Assembly: GCA_027066595.1 (NCBI GenBank)
Contig: JAMONG010000227.1
Coordinates: forward strand, 1 to 7,765
DNA from: Sulfurovum sp.
Lineage (GTDB): Bacteria; Campylobacterota; Campylobacteria; Campylobacterales; Sulfurovaceae
Direction of reading: 5' to 3'
DNA length: 7,765 bases
Part shown: one piece after another, positions 1 through 5,440 of the stretch
Layout: each line of letters opens with the position of its first letter
Numbering within the stretch: the first letter of the stretch is position 1
Made by a program: the position numbers and the translations under genes
Notes under the pieces: generated by a model
What the model saw: the letters and a program-made list of their open reading frames with translations, nothing else
The model's database searches: none
Told to the model about the DNA's origin: nothing

Positions 1-367
1 CGTTCTGGCCGCCATAGTTGAAACTGACGCCCCACGCATTGTTGCTATTGTTAGCATGGGTCGTAGAAGACCAGTAAGTGTTAGAGAGAGTGTTTTGAAA
101 AGTAGCGTCTAGCGAAGGATTAGAAGCACTATAGTCTACTAAAGAAGTGAGTTCTTTTAGGTTTGGCAGTCTCCAGTCGCTAAAGCCATCTAGGCTTAAG
201 GCTTCACAGCTGTCTATGGCTGCTTGCCAAGAGACAGCTGTACCTACAGCAGCGTCGTCTCGCCACTGCAAGCCTGTCGTGTTATCTGTCACGATGTTGC
301 CCGTTTTTGTAAAGTCTGCCCAAGCAGACACACTAAGTCCTATCATTATCAAAAGGATTGTTTTCAT
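1..367 (-). CDS. Secreted DUF1566 (Lcl C-terminal-like) protein, C-terminus cut by window edge
   Basis: The frame is open from an ATG at 367 to the left edge, giving 122 residues without a stop, so the C-terminus lies outside the window. A clear Sec signal peptide covers residues 1-17: a Lys at position 3, a hydrophobic core, and a probable cleavage after AWA. DUF1566 hallmarks follow: TGLQWRDD (31-38), DWRLPNLKEL (64-73), NPSLDATFQN (83-92) and YWSSTT (98-103). The start is supported by AGGAG at 374-378, six bases upstream. DUF1566 is related to the C-terminal domain of the Legionella collagen-like adhesin and is usually exported, so a surface or periplasmic binding role is inferred. No enzymatic residues are recognisable. 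It is a paralogue of the next gene (504-1223) but lacks that protein's long N-terminal region and Cys-rich insert. Confidence 0.88.
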   Translation of the reverse strand, partial: MKTILLIMIGLSVSAWADFTKTGNIVTDNTTGLQWRDDAAVGTAVSWQAAIDSCEALSLDGFSDWRLPNLKELTSLVDYSASNPSLDATFQNTLSNTYWSSTTHANNSNNAWGVSFNYGGQN

Positions 368-406
368 TTTATACTCCTATGTATGGGTTTTATATTTCTT
401 TTTTTC

Positions 407-412
407 TTTATA
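407..412 (-). promoter_or_regulatory. Possible -10 box for the first DUF1566 gene
   Basis: Read on the minus strand, TATAAA sits about 40 bases upstream of the ATG at 367, after a T/A-rich stretch. No convincing -35 is visible at the usual distance. The gene probably needs its own promoter because a hairpin separates it from the upstream DUF1566 gene. The 136 bases between the two genes show nothing else firm. Confidence 0.25.
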
Positions 413-473
413 GCTCTTATTTTTATGGCATTTGACTATGCATCACACTTGATGACTGTGAGAATGAGACAAA

Positions 474-505
474 AACCAAAAATCAAAATCTGCATTAGCA
501 GATTT
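474..505 (-). terminator. Hairpin terminator at the end of the second DUF1566 gene
   Basis: A perfect 8-bp inverted repeat, AAATCTGC / GCAGATTT with a 4-base loop, occupies 486-505. On the minus strand it is followed by the T-rich run TTTTGATTTTTGG. The stem begins inside the TAA stop codon of the gene (504-506). Only three of eight pairs are G/C, so termination may be partial, letting some transcription reach the downstream paralogue. Confidence 0.6.
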
Positions 506-1223
506 ACTGTCCTGCTCTAACACACCGAACATAAAAACTATAGTTCTTATTGTTGCCGTACTGGCCGCCAGAGCTGAAATTGACGCTCCACGCATGGCCG
601 CTATCGCTAGCATCGGTAGTAGATGACCAGCAACGGATAAACTCAGTGTTTTGAAAAGTAGAGTCTATAGCGGGGTTCGATTGTCCATAGTGACTCAAAC
701 TTACTAACTCTTTAATGTTAGGGAGTCTCCAGTCTGTGTGTCCTCCTAGCGTAAGGTTAAGGCAGTAACTCGTAGCAGTGTCTCCAGCAGTGACGCTACA
801 CTGAGAAACATCTAGGGCTTGTCCGTTTGTTCCTGTACACTGGCTATACTTTATAGGCTCTAGCCAAGGCTTTTGTACACTGGCTACCGCAACATCGTCT
901 TGCCACTGTAGTCCCGTGATGTGGTCTGTGACTATCTCGTCACCATCGTTTCTACTGTAGTTTGGGGTGACACCTTTTTGGTAGAAGCCATCATCTTTTA
1001 AGCTTCCATCAAAGACCTGAAGACCATTGGTTTCATAACTGTTCACCTGTCCTGTTTTTTTTGGAGGCTTGAAGTTTTTGCTCTCATCATCTAGTATAAA
1101 GTGAGTCACTATGCCTAGGGTAGCATGTAGCTGTACTTCTGTGAGTACTTCTGCCACAGAACTTTGAGTACTCATGATGAGTGTGCTTAGCAGTGCTAGG
1201 CTTGTGTTTTTTAGTAGTTTCAT
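504..1223 (-). CDS. Secreted DUF1566 (Lcl C-terminal-like) protein with extended N-terminus
   Basis: This complete 239-residue protein starts at an ATG with TCCTT (AAGGA on the coding strand) at 1230-1234, six bases upstream. A signal peptide spans residues 1-24, with likely cleavage after SSVA. Residues 25-95 form a polar region absent from the downstream paralogue. The DUF1566 domain runs from about 96 to 237: TGLQWQDD (103-110), DWRLPNIKEL (164-173), NPAIDSTFQN (183-192), WSSTTDAS (199-206), and the usual family ending YVRCVR (231-236). Six cysteines (129, 142, 154, 198, 234 and one pairing left open by the edge of motif reading) could allow disulfides after export; those at 129-154 sit in an insert the paralogue lacks. 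Function is unknown; a cell-surface ligand-binding role is inferred from the family. The gene is divergent from a two-component system that may control it. Confidence 0.9.
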   Translation of the reverse strand: MKLLKNTSLALLSTLIMSTQSSVAEVLTEVQLHATLGIVTHFILDDESKNFKPPKKTGQVNSYETNGLQVFDGSLKDDGFYQKGVTPNYSRNDGDEIVTDHITGLQWQDDVAVASVQKPWLEPIKYSQCTGTNGQALDVSQCSVTAGDTATSYCLNLTLGGHTDWRLPNIKELVSLSHYGQSNPAIDSTFQNTEFIRCWSSTTDASDSGHAWSVNFSSGGQYGNNKNYSFYVRCVRAGQ

Positions 1224-1255
1224 TTCTTTTCCTTTTTAACTTTTTATTATTTAAA

Positions 1256-1284
1256 AGTATAACATCAAAAAATGACACATCCGT
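1256..1284 (-). promoter_or_regulatory. Candidate promoter of the second DUF1566 gene
   Basis: On the minus strand a TATACT -10 box lies at 1256-1261, which predicts a transcript start near 1249 and a leader of about 26 bases before the ATG. The -35 position (1279-1284) reads ACGGAT, unlike the consensus, and lies inside the first TGACACATCCGTT box. A poor -35 covered by a repeated box suggests activator dependence, which is an inference. Confidence 0.4.
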
Positions 1285-1285
1285 T
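1273..1285 (+). promoter_or_regulatory. Putative regulator-binding box, copy 1 (TGACACATCCGTT)
   Basis: This is the first copy of a 13-base box repeated 42 bases downstream with a single C/T difference. It covers the predicted -35 region of the DUF1566 promoter on the minus strand. The neighbouring OmpR/PhoB-type regulator is the obvious candidate ligand; that link is inferred from position only. Confidence 0.45.
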
Positions 1286-1313
1286 GCATAAAAAGGTCTA
1301 AAATCGTAAAAAA

Positions 1314-1342
1314 ATGACATATCCGTTCCAAATATTTATGCT
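1314..1342 (+). promoter_or_regulatory. Candidate promoter of the kinase-regulator operon
   Basis: ATGACA at 1314-1319 matches five of six bases of a consensus -35 and is followed after 17 bases by TATGCT at 1337-1342. The overlapping TAAAAT at 1342-1347 is an alternative -10. The predicted start is near 1349, leaving a leader of about 30 bases. The -35 hexamer is part of the second TGACATATCCGTT box, so a protein bound there could compete with or contact RNA polymerase. Confidence 0.45.
1315..1327 (+). promoter_or_regulatory. Putative regulator-binding box, copy 2 (TGACATATCCGTT)
   Basis: This is the second copy of the box, in the same orientation as the first. It overlaps the predicted -35 of the kinase operon, consistent with autoregulation if the adjacent response regulator binds it. 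I saw no further copy elsewhere in the window. Confidence 0.45.
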
Positions 1343-1378
1343 AAAATAGTAGGTTAAAATAAAATCTAAGTGATAACC

Positions 1379-2530
1379 ATGCTAAACATAAAACACTACC
1401 AAACAGTAAAAGAAAAATTTTTATATGGCTACTTTGTAGGATTTTTAGTAGGGGCTAGCATAGGGTTTATGGTACGACTTTTAGTAGGTCAGTATATCAT
1501 CGCATTTTTAGACATAGTGGCTATAGCCATTGTACTGTGGCTCGTGTATGACTATGAAAAAAGAAGAGATGTGGTCTTCTCTTCTTTGGTTCTTTTTTGG
1601 ATGATAAGCCTTTTTATGTTTTACTACATCTACCACTTAGGATATGATATTACTATTTTTCAACTCCTCCCCATACCTATAGCTGCTGCCATGACTCTCG
1701 ATACAAAAACCTACAAACGTCACAGTATACTATTTATATTGCTTTTTTTTATGCTTATGGCATACGGTTTCTACCACAAAGAACACTACCCTTTTTTACA
1801 GGACAGCAAATTTGTAGCTCAATCATTTATCATCATTATGTTCTCTTTTGCAGCAGGATTTGTCTGGCATCATACTATCAATAAATTTAATGAAGAACTA
1901 CAAGAAACCAACACCCTCTTAACACAATCTAACGAAGAAAAAACTGCCTTACTCAAAGAGGTACATCACCGTGTAAAAAACAACCTCAACATGATGACAT
2001 CTATTTTAGGACTACAAGAAGAGCCTTCAAAAACAGAAGAGATGCGACTTTTTATAGAGCAAAATAGACTACGTATTAAGTCTATCGCTTTGGTACATGA
2101 GCTACTCTACAAAGAGAGTGACTTTAAGTCCATTAGCATACATGAGTACATTCAAAACTTGGTTGCCCACATCGTACCTATGTCTAAAACCAACCCCATA
2201 AAAACAACACTAAAGATAGAAGATATTATATTTAACACTGATGACATCATACATCTAGGTATCATCATTAATGAGCTTATGACTAACTCCCTCAAATATG
2301 CATTTGACAACAACACAGGAGAGATAAACATCACACTCAAACGTGTTGACAATGATTATGTGCTACACTATAAAGACAATGGAAAAGGGATAGATGAGAA
2401 AGAAGAAAAAAGTGAAGGGTTCGGACTAGACCTCATACGACTTTCATGTGAACACCTCAATGGAAATCTACACATCTATACTAAAGAGGGTTTACATACC
2501 AAGATAATATTTAAAGGTACAGGTTCATGA
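1379..2530 (+). CDS. Membrane sensor histidine kinase, HisKA_2 family
   Basis: This 383-residue kinase has five or six hydrophobic segments in its first 165 residues joined by short loops, so there is no large periplasmic sensor domain and the signal may be sensed in the membrane. A short linker or coiled coil (about 168-192) leads to the HisKA_2 phosphoacceptor motif EVHHRVKNNL (194-203; the His pair is 196-197). The ATPase domain shows an N box NELMTNSLKYAF (298-309), a G1 box DNGKGID (333-339) and a G2 box GFGLDLI (347-353), all apparently intact. The ATG at 1379 is preferred over an in-frame GTG at 1370; the Shine-Dalgarno site is weak for both. The stop overlaps the regulator start (ATGA), implying translational coupling and a cognate pair. 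Its input signal cannot be told from sequence. Confidence 0.93.
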   Translation: MLNIKHYQTVKEKFLYGYFVGFLVGASIGFMVRLLVGQYIIAFLDIVAIAIVLWLVYDYEKRRDVVFSSLVLFWMISLFMFYYIYHLGYDITIFQLLPIPIAAAMTLDTKTYKRHSILFILLFFMLMAYGFYHKEHYPFLQDSKFVAQSFIIIMFSFAAGFVWHHTINKFNEELQETNTLLTQSNEEKTALLKEVHHRVKNNLNMMTSILGLQEEPSKTEEMRLFIEQNRLRIKSIALVHELLYKESDFKSISIHEYIQNLVAHIVPMSKTNPIKTTLKIEDIIFNTDDIIHLGIIINELMTNSLKYAFDNNTGEINITLKRVDNDYVLHYKDNGKGIDEKEEKSEGFGLDLIRLSCEHLNGNLHIYTKEGLHTKIIFKGTGS

Positions 2531-3192
2531 ATATACTTATCGTTGAAGATGAAATCATCGCCGCTTCTTACCTAAAGCAGATAGTCATCAAAGCAGGTTA
2601 CACGGTTGTGGGTGTTGTAGGTACAGGTAAAGGTGCTATAGAGTTGGCAAAGTCTAAAGAACCTGACCTTATTTTGATGGACATCATGCTACGAGATAAC
2701 ATATCTGGTGTAGATGCAGCAGTGAGGATAGGTCATATGAACCCTAAAATCATGATAGCATTTCTTACTGCCTACACAGAAAAAAGCATGATTGAGACAG
2801 CAAAAGAGGCAAACACTGTAGGCTACTTTTTAAAACCATACAATAAAGAAGAGATTATCACTAACTTGCATATCTTGGCGTCTAAACATATACCCATCAA
2901 GCAAGAGAGTGAAACCATCAAGCTTATAGAAAATTACTGTTATCACCCTGAAAATCAACAGCTTTTTTGTCACAATCAAGAGATTGTTTTAACCCAAAAA
3001 GAGTTAGACCTCATTGAACTTCTTTGTAATCATAGAAATCAGGTACTTACGTTTGAAGAGATTATCAAACATTTATGGGGAGATGACACCTCTTTTGTTA
3101 CACTTCGTTCACTTATCTACCGTATACGAAAAAAGTGTTCTTCCGACCTCATAGTAAGTGTGAGTAAAAGAGGCTATAAGATTTCTCTTTAG
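2527..3192 (+). CDS. OmpR/PhoB-type response regulator
   Basis: This 221-residue protein has an N-terminal receiver domain (1 to about 120) with the acidic pair E7/D8, phosphoacceptor D52 in LILMDIML, T81 and K103 in LKP. Its C-terminal winged-helix DNA-binding domain (about 140-221) shows the family features LTQKELDLIELL (155-166), a recognition-helix region around TLRSLIYRIRKK (192-203), and the closing hairpin SKRGYKI (213-219). It should be phosphorylated by the kinase encoded just upstream, with which it overlaps by four bases, and act as a transcription factor. Likely targets are its own operon and the divergent DUF1566 genes, given the repeated boxes between them; this is inference. 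Its stop overlaps the convergent HemF-like gene by four bases, leaving no room for a dedicated terminator between them. Confidence 0.94.
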   Translation: MNILIVEDEIIAASYLKQIVIKAGYTVVGVVGTGKGAIELAKSKEPDLILMDIMLRDNISGVDAAVRIGHMNPKIMIAFLTAYTEKSMIETAKEANTVGYFLKPYNKEEIITNLHILASKHIPIKQESETIKLIENYCYHPENQQLFCHNQEIVLTQKELDLIELLCNHRNQVLTFEEIIKHLWGDDTSFVTLRSLIYRIRKKCSSDLIVSVSKRGYKISL

Positions 3193-4232
3193 CTGTGATT
3201 GTCTACAGTAGGAGGGATACTCTCTCCACTGGCTTGCATGTTGAGTGCTTCTGGGTACTTTTTATAGTGTTTACGTACTGCGTTGGCTAGTTTTTTCTTC
3301 GTTTCTACATCTACAGGGGTAGGTGTTTCATTTGGCAAGGCATGAAGCAGTGCAGCTACCAGTTCATCTTGTGGTTTGGGCATAAGCTCTTGCCATGTAG
3401 ATAAAATGTCTCTGTTTACATGAGAGGGAATAGACCCCATGATGCCTACATCATTTTGGTCATGTACCAAAAGTCCTGATGTTGTACCTCTGTCAAGAGT
3501 AAGTACTTGAAAAAGATAGAGTGTATGGTAAGCTAACTGCTCTTTGGCTTTTTCTGTTGTGAAAGCAGGATGCGTTTTAAGTTTGGCAGTGATGATAGAG
3601 ATATAGGTATCTATCACCCTCTCTCCTACCTCTTTGGCAAAAGCCTTATCTACTTGAAAGTCACCAGAGTTATAGCCCTCTAAATAGTAGTGGCTTACCC
3701 CTCTCGTACGCCCCAGTGCAGGAATGTTAAAATACCTGTCTCCTTGAGCTTTTCCCTCTTCATAGAGTGTGCCCGTTGTCTCTTTAAGTGTGGCAGAAAA
3801 TATCTTTTTATCTAAGTCTGATTCAGAGAGTATAGAAGGGTTTAAGTCTGCCATAATACGCCAATACCCTTTACCATCTCTCATCTGTGTCCATGAGATA
3901 TGCATATGCATAGAGGGAGCATGAGGATTACGTGGATGAATGATAGTAGAAATTGCTGTCGCTGAACCTAATTTTTTACTCTCATCGTCATCATAATGTA
4001 CTTGTGAAACATTCACCGAACCACGGTTAAAGACCACTGTATCACGTGCTTCATAACGTGACCCACCCCCATGTTTACCACCATCACGTCCCCACACTAC
4101 AGCTTCACATGACTTTCCTTCACCATACTCTAATGCCACAGCATTAAGTTTAGAAACAAAATAAGATTGTAACCCTTTTACTAGTTCATGTGCTTCTTTT
4201 GCCTGTAGTGATTTTGCGGGGATTCTCATCAT
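3189..4232 (-). CDS. hemF: Divergent oxygen-dependent coproporphyrinogen III oxidase (HemF family)
   Basis: HemF oxidatively decarboxylates coproporphyrinogen III to protoporphyrinogen IX in heme synthesis using O2. Family landmarks appear in order in this 347-residue protein: GGGSRY (55-60), VVFNRGSVNVSQVH (66-79), IIHPRNPHAPS (98-108), the DLTP equivalent DLNP (129-132), TRGVSHYYLEGY (176-187), and LDRGTTSGLL (246-255) followed by GIMGSIPSHV (263-272). It departs from classical HemF: the HxNxR stretch after HPxNP is MHMHISW, the WWFGGGFDLTP motif is reduced to YWRIMADLNP, and about 45 polar residues extend the C-terminus beyond the usual end near 300. The start ATG (4232) has GAGG at 4240-4243, seven bases upstream; a second ATG follows at once. 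Homology is firm; that the reaction is unchanged is less so, and the gene symbol is provisional. Confidence 0.82.
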   Translation of the reverse strand: MMRIPAKSLQAKEAHELVKGLQSYFVSKLNAVALEYGEGKSCEAVVWGRDGGKHGGGSRYEARDTVVFNRGSVNVSQVHYDDDESKKLGSATAISTIIHPRNPHAPSMHMHISWTQMRDGKGYWRIMADLNPSILSESDLDKKIFSATLKETTGTLYEEGKAQGDRYFNIPALGRTRGVSHYYLEGYNSGDFQVDKAFAKEVGERVIDTYISIITAKLKTHPAFTTEKAKEQLAYHTLYLFQVLTLDRGTTSGLLVHDQNDVGIMGSIPSHVNRDILSTWQELMPKPQDELVAALLHALPNETPTPVDVETKKKLANAVRKHYKKYPEALNMQASGESIPPTVDNHS

Positions 4233-4258
4233 ATCTTAACCTCAATATTTTTTGTGCA

Positions 4259-4267
4259 ATTATATCA
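4259..4267 (-). promoter_or_regulatory. Extended -10 promoter for the HemF-like gene
   Basis: The minus strand reads TGATATAAT, a perfect -10 hexamer (4259-4264) preceded by TGN. No -35 is evident. The predicted start near 4252 leaves a leader of about 20 bases that includes the GAGG ribosome-binding site. Confidence 0.6.
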
Positions 4268-4287
4268 TACAAATTTTTATTTCATTT

Positions 4288-4296
4288 TGATACAAT
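4288..4296 (+). promoter_or_regulatory. Extended -10 promoter for the lipoprotein gene
   Basis: TGATACAAT, with TACAAT at 4291-4296, is preceded by a T-rich stretch, a common promoter layout in Campylobacterota. The predicted start near 4303 gives a leader of about 40 bases. It is divergent from the HemF-like promoter about 25 bases away. Confidence 0.55.
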
Positions 4297-4302
4297 AGTT
4301 TT

Positions 4303-4313
4303 AGGGATACCCT
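4303..4313. promoter_or_regulatory. Short dyad AGGGATACCCT at the lipoprotein transcript start
   Basis: A perfect 4-bp GC-rich inverted repeat with an ATA centre lies right at the predicted transcription start in otherwise AT-rich DNA. It could be a small operator or a 5' hairpin; it is too short to assign. Confidence 0.25.
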
Positions 4314-4343
4314 TTAGGAAAAAGAATCTACCAAGGATAAAGA

Positions 4344-4721
4344 ATGAAATTTTATTTACTGCTTACAAGCATCGCTATTTTGGGCATGTCTGGATGTACA
4401 AGTCCTAGCCAACATCTTAATACTCCAGCTAAAAAACGTGCGATAGTAACCATGCATTATGAAAACCCAACACCGCAAAAACTAGCACTCTACCAACAAA
4501 CCATGCGTACCGTAGCCTCTGGCATTAAAGATGATAGCAGATACCAACGTATCGCACTCGATACTCCTGAAAAAAAAGAGTGGTTTAAGAGACTCACCTA
4601 TAGACTTTGGGACAGACAGATGACACGGTACCAGTTTATGACTGAAGGATTAGCCAAATATCCATCACGTAGATATGAATTTCAATTTGTCATTAATGGT
4701 TTCGCAAAGGTATGTGGCTAA
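4344..4721 (+). CDS. Small predicted lipoprotein of unknown function
   Basis: This 125-residue protein begins with a lipoprotein signal peptide: K2, a hydrophobic stretch 3-15, and a lipobox MSGC with the lipidated Cys at 18 (Met at -3 is slightly atypical). The mature part, about 107 residues, is basic, rich in Arg, Lys and Tyr, and probably mostly helical; it has one further Cys near the C-terminus (124). I recognise no family. The start has AAGGA at 4333-4337, six bases upstream. It is divergent from the HemF-like gene and convergent with queC, overlapping the queC stop by four bases, so it appears monocistronic. A role at the cell envelope is all that the sequence supports. Confidence 0.8.
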   Translation: MKFYLLLTSIAILGMSGCTSPSQHLNTPAKKRAIVTMHYENPTPQKLALYQQTMRTVASGIKDDSRYQRIALDTPEKKEWFKRLTYRLWDRQMTRYQFMTEGLAKYPSRRYEFQFVINGFAKVCG

Positions 4722-5383
4722 ACATACGCTATGGGGTCAACAGCCCCTGCTTCTTTAAACCCTGCTAGTCTTAAACGACACGAGTCACACACTCCACAAG
4801 CTAAATCTTCTTCTTTATAGCAAGACCATGTACTCTCTAGTGGCACAGCTAACTCTAAAGATTTTTGCACTATCTGCGACTTCTTAAGTGACACTAGAGG
4901 CATCTTTATCGTCAAATTTGTCTCCTCTTTTGTTCCAAGGTTAATAGCCTTTTGCATCTGCTTTATATAATTCTCTCTACAATCAGGATACCCCGAGCTA
5001 TCTTCTTCTACCACACCAATAAAAAGTGCTTCTGCCCTATGTTTTTCAGCCACAGCAGCTGCGATGGAGAGGAAAATACCATTTCTAAAAGGCACATAGG
5101 TGACAGGTACACCCTCTTCTAAGCCTCCTGTGGGAACAGCTATGTTTTTATCGGTAAGTGCTGAAGCCCCTATCTGCTCAAAAAAGGGCAAGTCTATCTC
5201 ATAAGACTCTACCGCAGCTACAGAAGTAGCAACTTCTCTAAAACACGCTAACTCTTTAGCCTCAGTGCGTTGCCCATAGTTAAAATGCAAAGCGATGATT
5301 TCATAGCCCTCAACTTCTGCCATTTTAGCACTCAAAGCAGAGTCCATCCCACCTGATATTATACATACACATCGTTTTTTCAT
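4718..5383 (-). CDS. queC: 7-cyano-7-deazaguanine synthase (QueC)
   Basis: QueC is a cytoplasmic ATP-dependent enzyme that converts 7-carboxy-7-deazaguanine and ammonia to preQ0, a step towards queuosine in tRNA. The 221-residue length is normal. The PP-loop SGGMDS (10-15) lies at the N-terminus, followed by LHFNYGQR (32-39), the conserved YVPFRNGIFLSIAAA (97-111), VVEEDSSGYPDCR (124-136), and four zinc-binding cysteines at 188, 196, 199 and 202 (CYKEEDLACGVCDSC). All key residues are present. The start has TCCT (AGGA on the coding strand) at 5390-5393, six bases upstream. No other queuosine gene is in the window; it is divergent from ybeY across 57 bases and convergent with the lipoprotein gene. 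Confidence 0.97.
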   Translation of the reverse strand: MKKRCVCIISGGMDSALSAKMAEVEGYEIIALHFNYGQRTEAKELACFREVATSVAAVESYEIDLPFFEQIGASALTDKNIAVPTGGLEEGVPVTYVPFRNGIFLSIAAAVAEKHRAEALFIGVVEEDSSGYPDCRENYIKQMQKAINLGTKEETNLTIKMPLVSLKKSQIVQKSLELAVPLESTWSCYKEEDLACGVCDSCRLRLAGFKEAGAVDPIAYV

Positions 5384-5410
5384 TTGCTATCCTACATCTC
5401 TTTTACTGCC

Positions 5411-5439
5411 ATTTTACCTACATTTGGGTAAACTTCCAA
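5411..5439 (-). promoter_or_regulatory. Possible queC promoter
   Basis: On the minus strand TTGGAA (5434-5439) and TAAAAT (5411-5416) are separated by 17 bases, predicting a start near 5404 and a leader of about 20 bases. The match is moderate. The same 57-base gap must also serve ybeY unless that gene is expressed from inside queC. Confidence 0.35.
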
Positions 5440-5440
5440 C

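Larger units (their letters stand above)
1267..1351. repeat. Tandem duplication of about 42 bp in the divergent regulatory region
   Basis: Two adjacent units, 1267-1308 and 1309-1351, share an AAAAAATGACAYATCCGTT start (19 bases, one mismatch) and a CTAAAATMGTA end (at 1298 and 1341). The 12-13 bases between these blocks have diverged. The conserved starts are exactly 42 bases apart, about four helical turns, so both would face the same side of the DNA. It lies entirely between the DUF1566 gene and the kinase gene. Confidence 0.75.

Noticed and set aside
441..454. CATCA / TGATG inverted repeat upstream of the first DUF1566 gene
   Set aside because: A 5-bp stem in isolation is expected by chance and no second copy was found.
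147..520. Two plus-strand reading frames of 88 and 98 codons opposite the first DUF1566 gene
   Set aside because: They lie antisense to a clearly coding DUF1566 frame, have no good ribosome-binding sites and encode no recognisable protein.
1087..1320. Minus-strand 77-codon frame overlapping the DUF1566 start and the regulatory region
   Set aside because: It overlaps the signal-peptide region of the real gene in another frame, crosses the duplicated boxes and has low-complexity Lys/His/Thr content.
1267..1351. The 42-bp tandem repeat as a CRISPR remnant
   Set aside because: There are only two units, the conserved part contains promoter-like elements, the intervening bases are too short for spacers, and there are no cas genes nearby.
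2152..2352. Minus-strand 66-codon frame within the kinase gene
   Set aside because: It is a shadow of the ATPase domain coding sequence with no start signals.
4190..4408. Plus-strand 72-codon frame across the hemF-lipoprotein gap
   Set aside because: It overlaps both real genes in the wrong frame or strand and lacks a ribosome-binding site.
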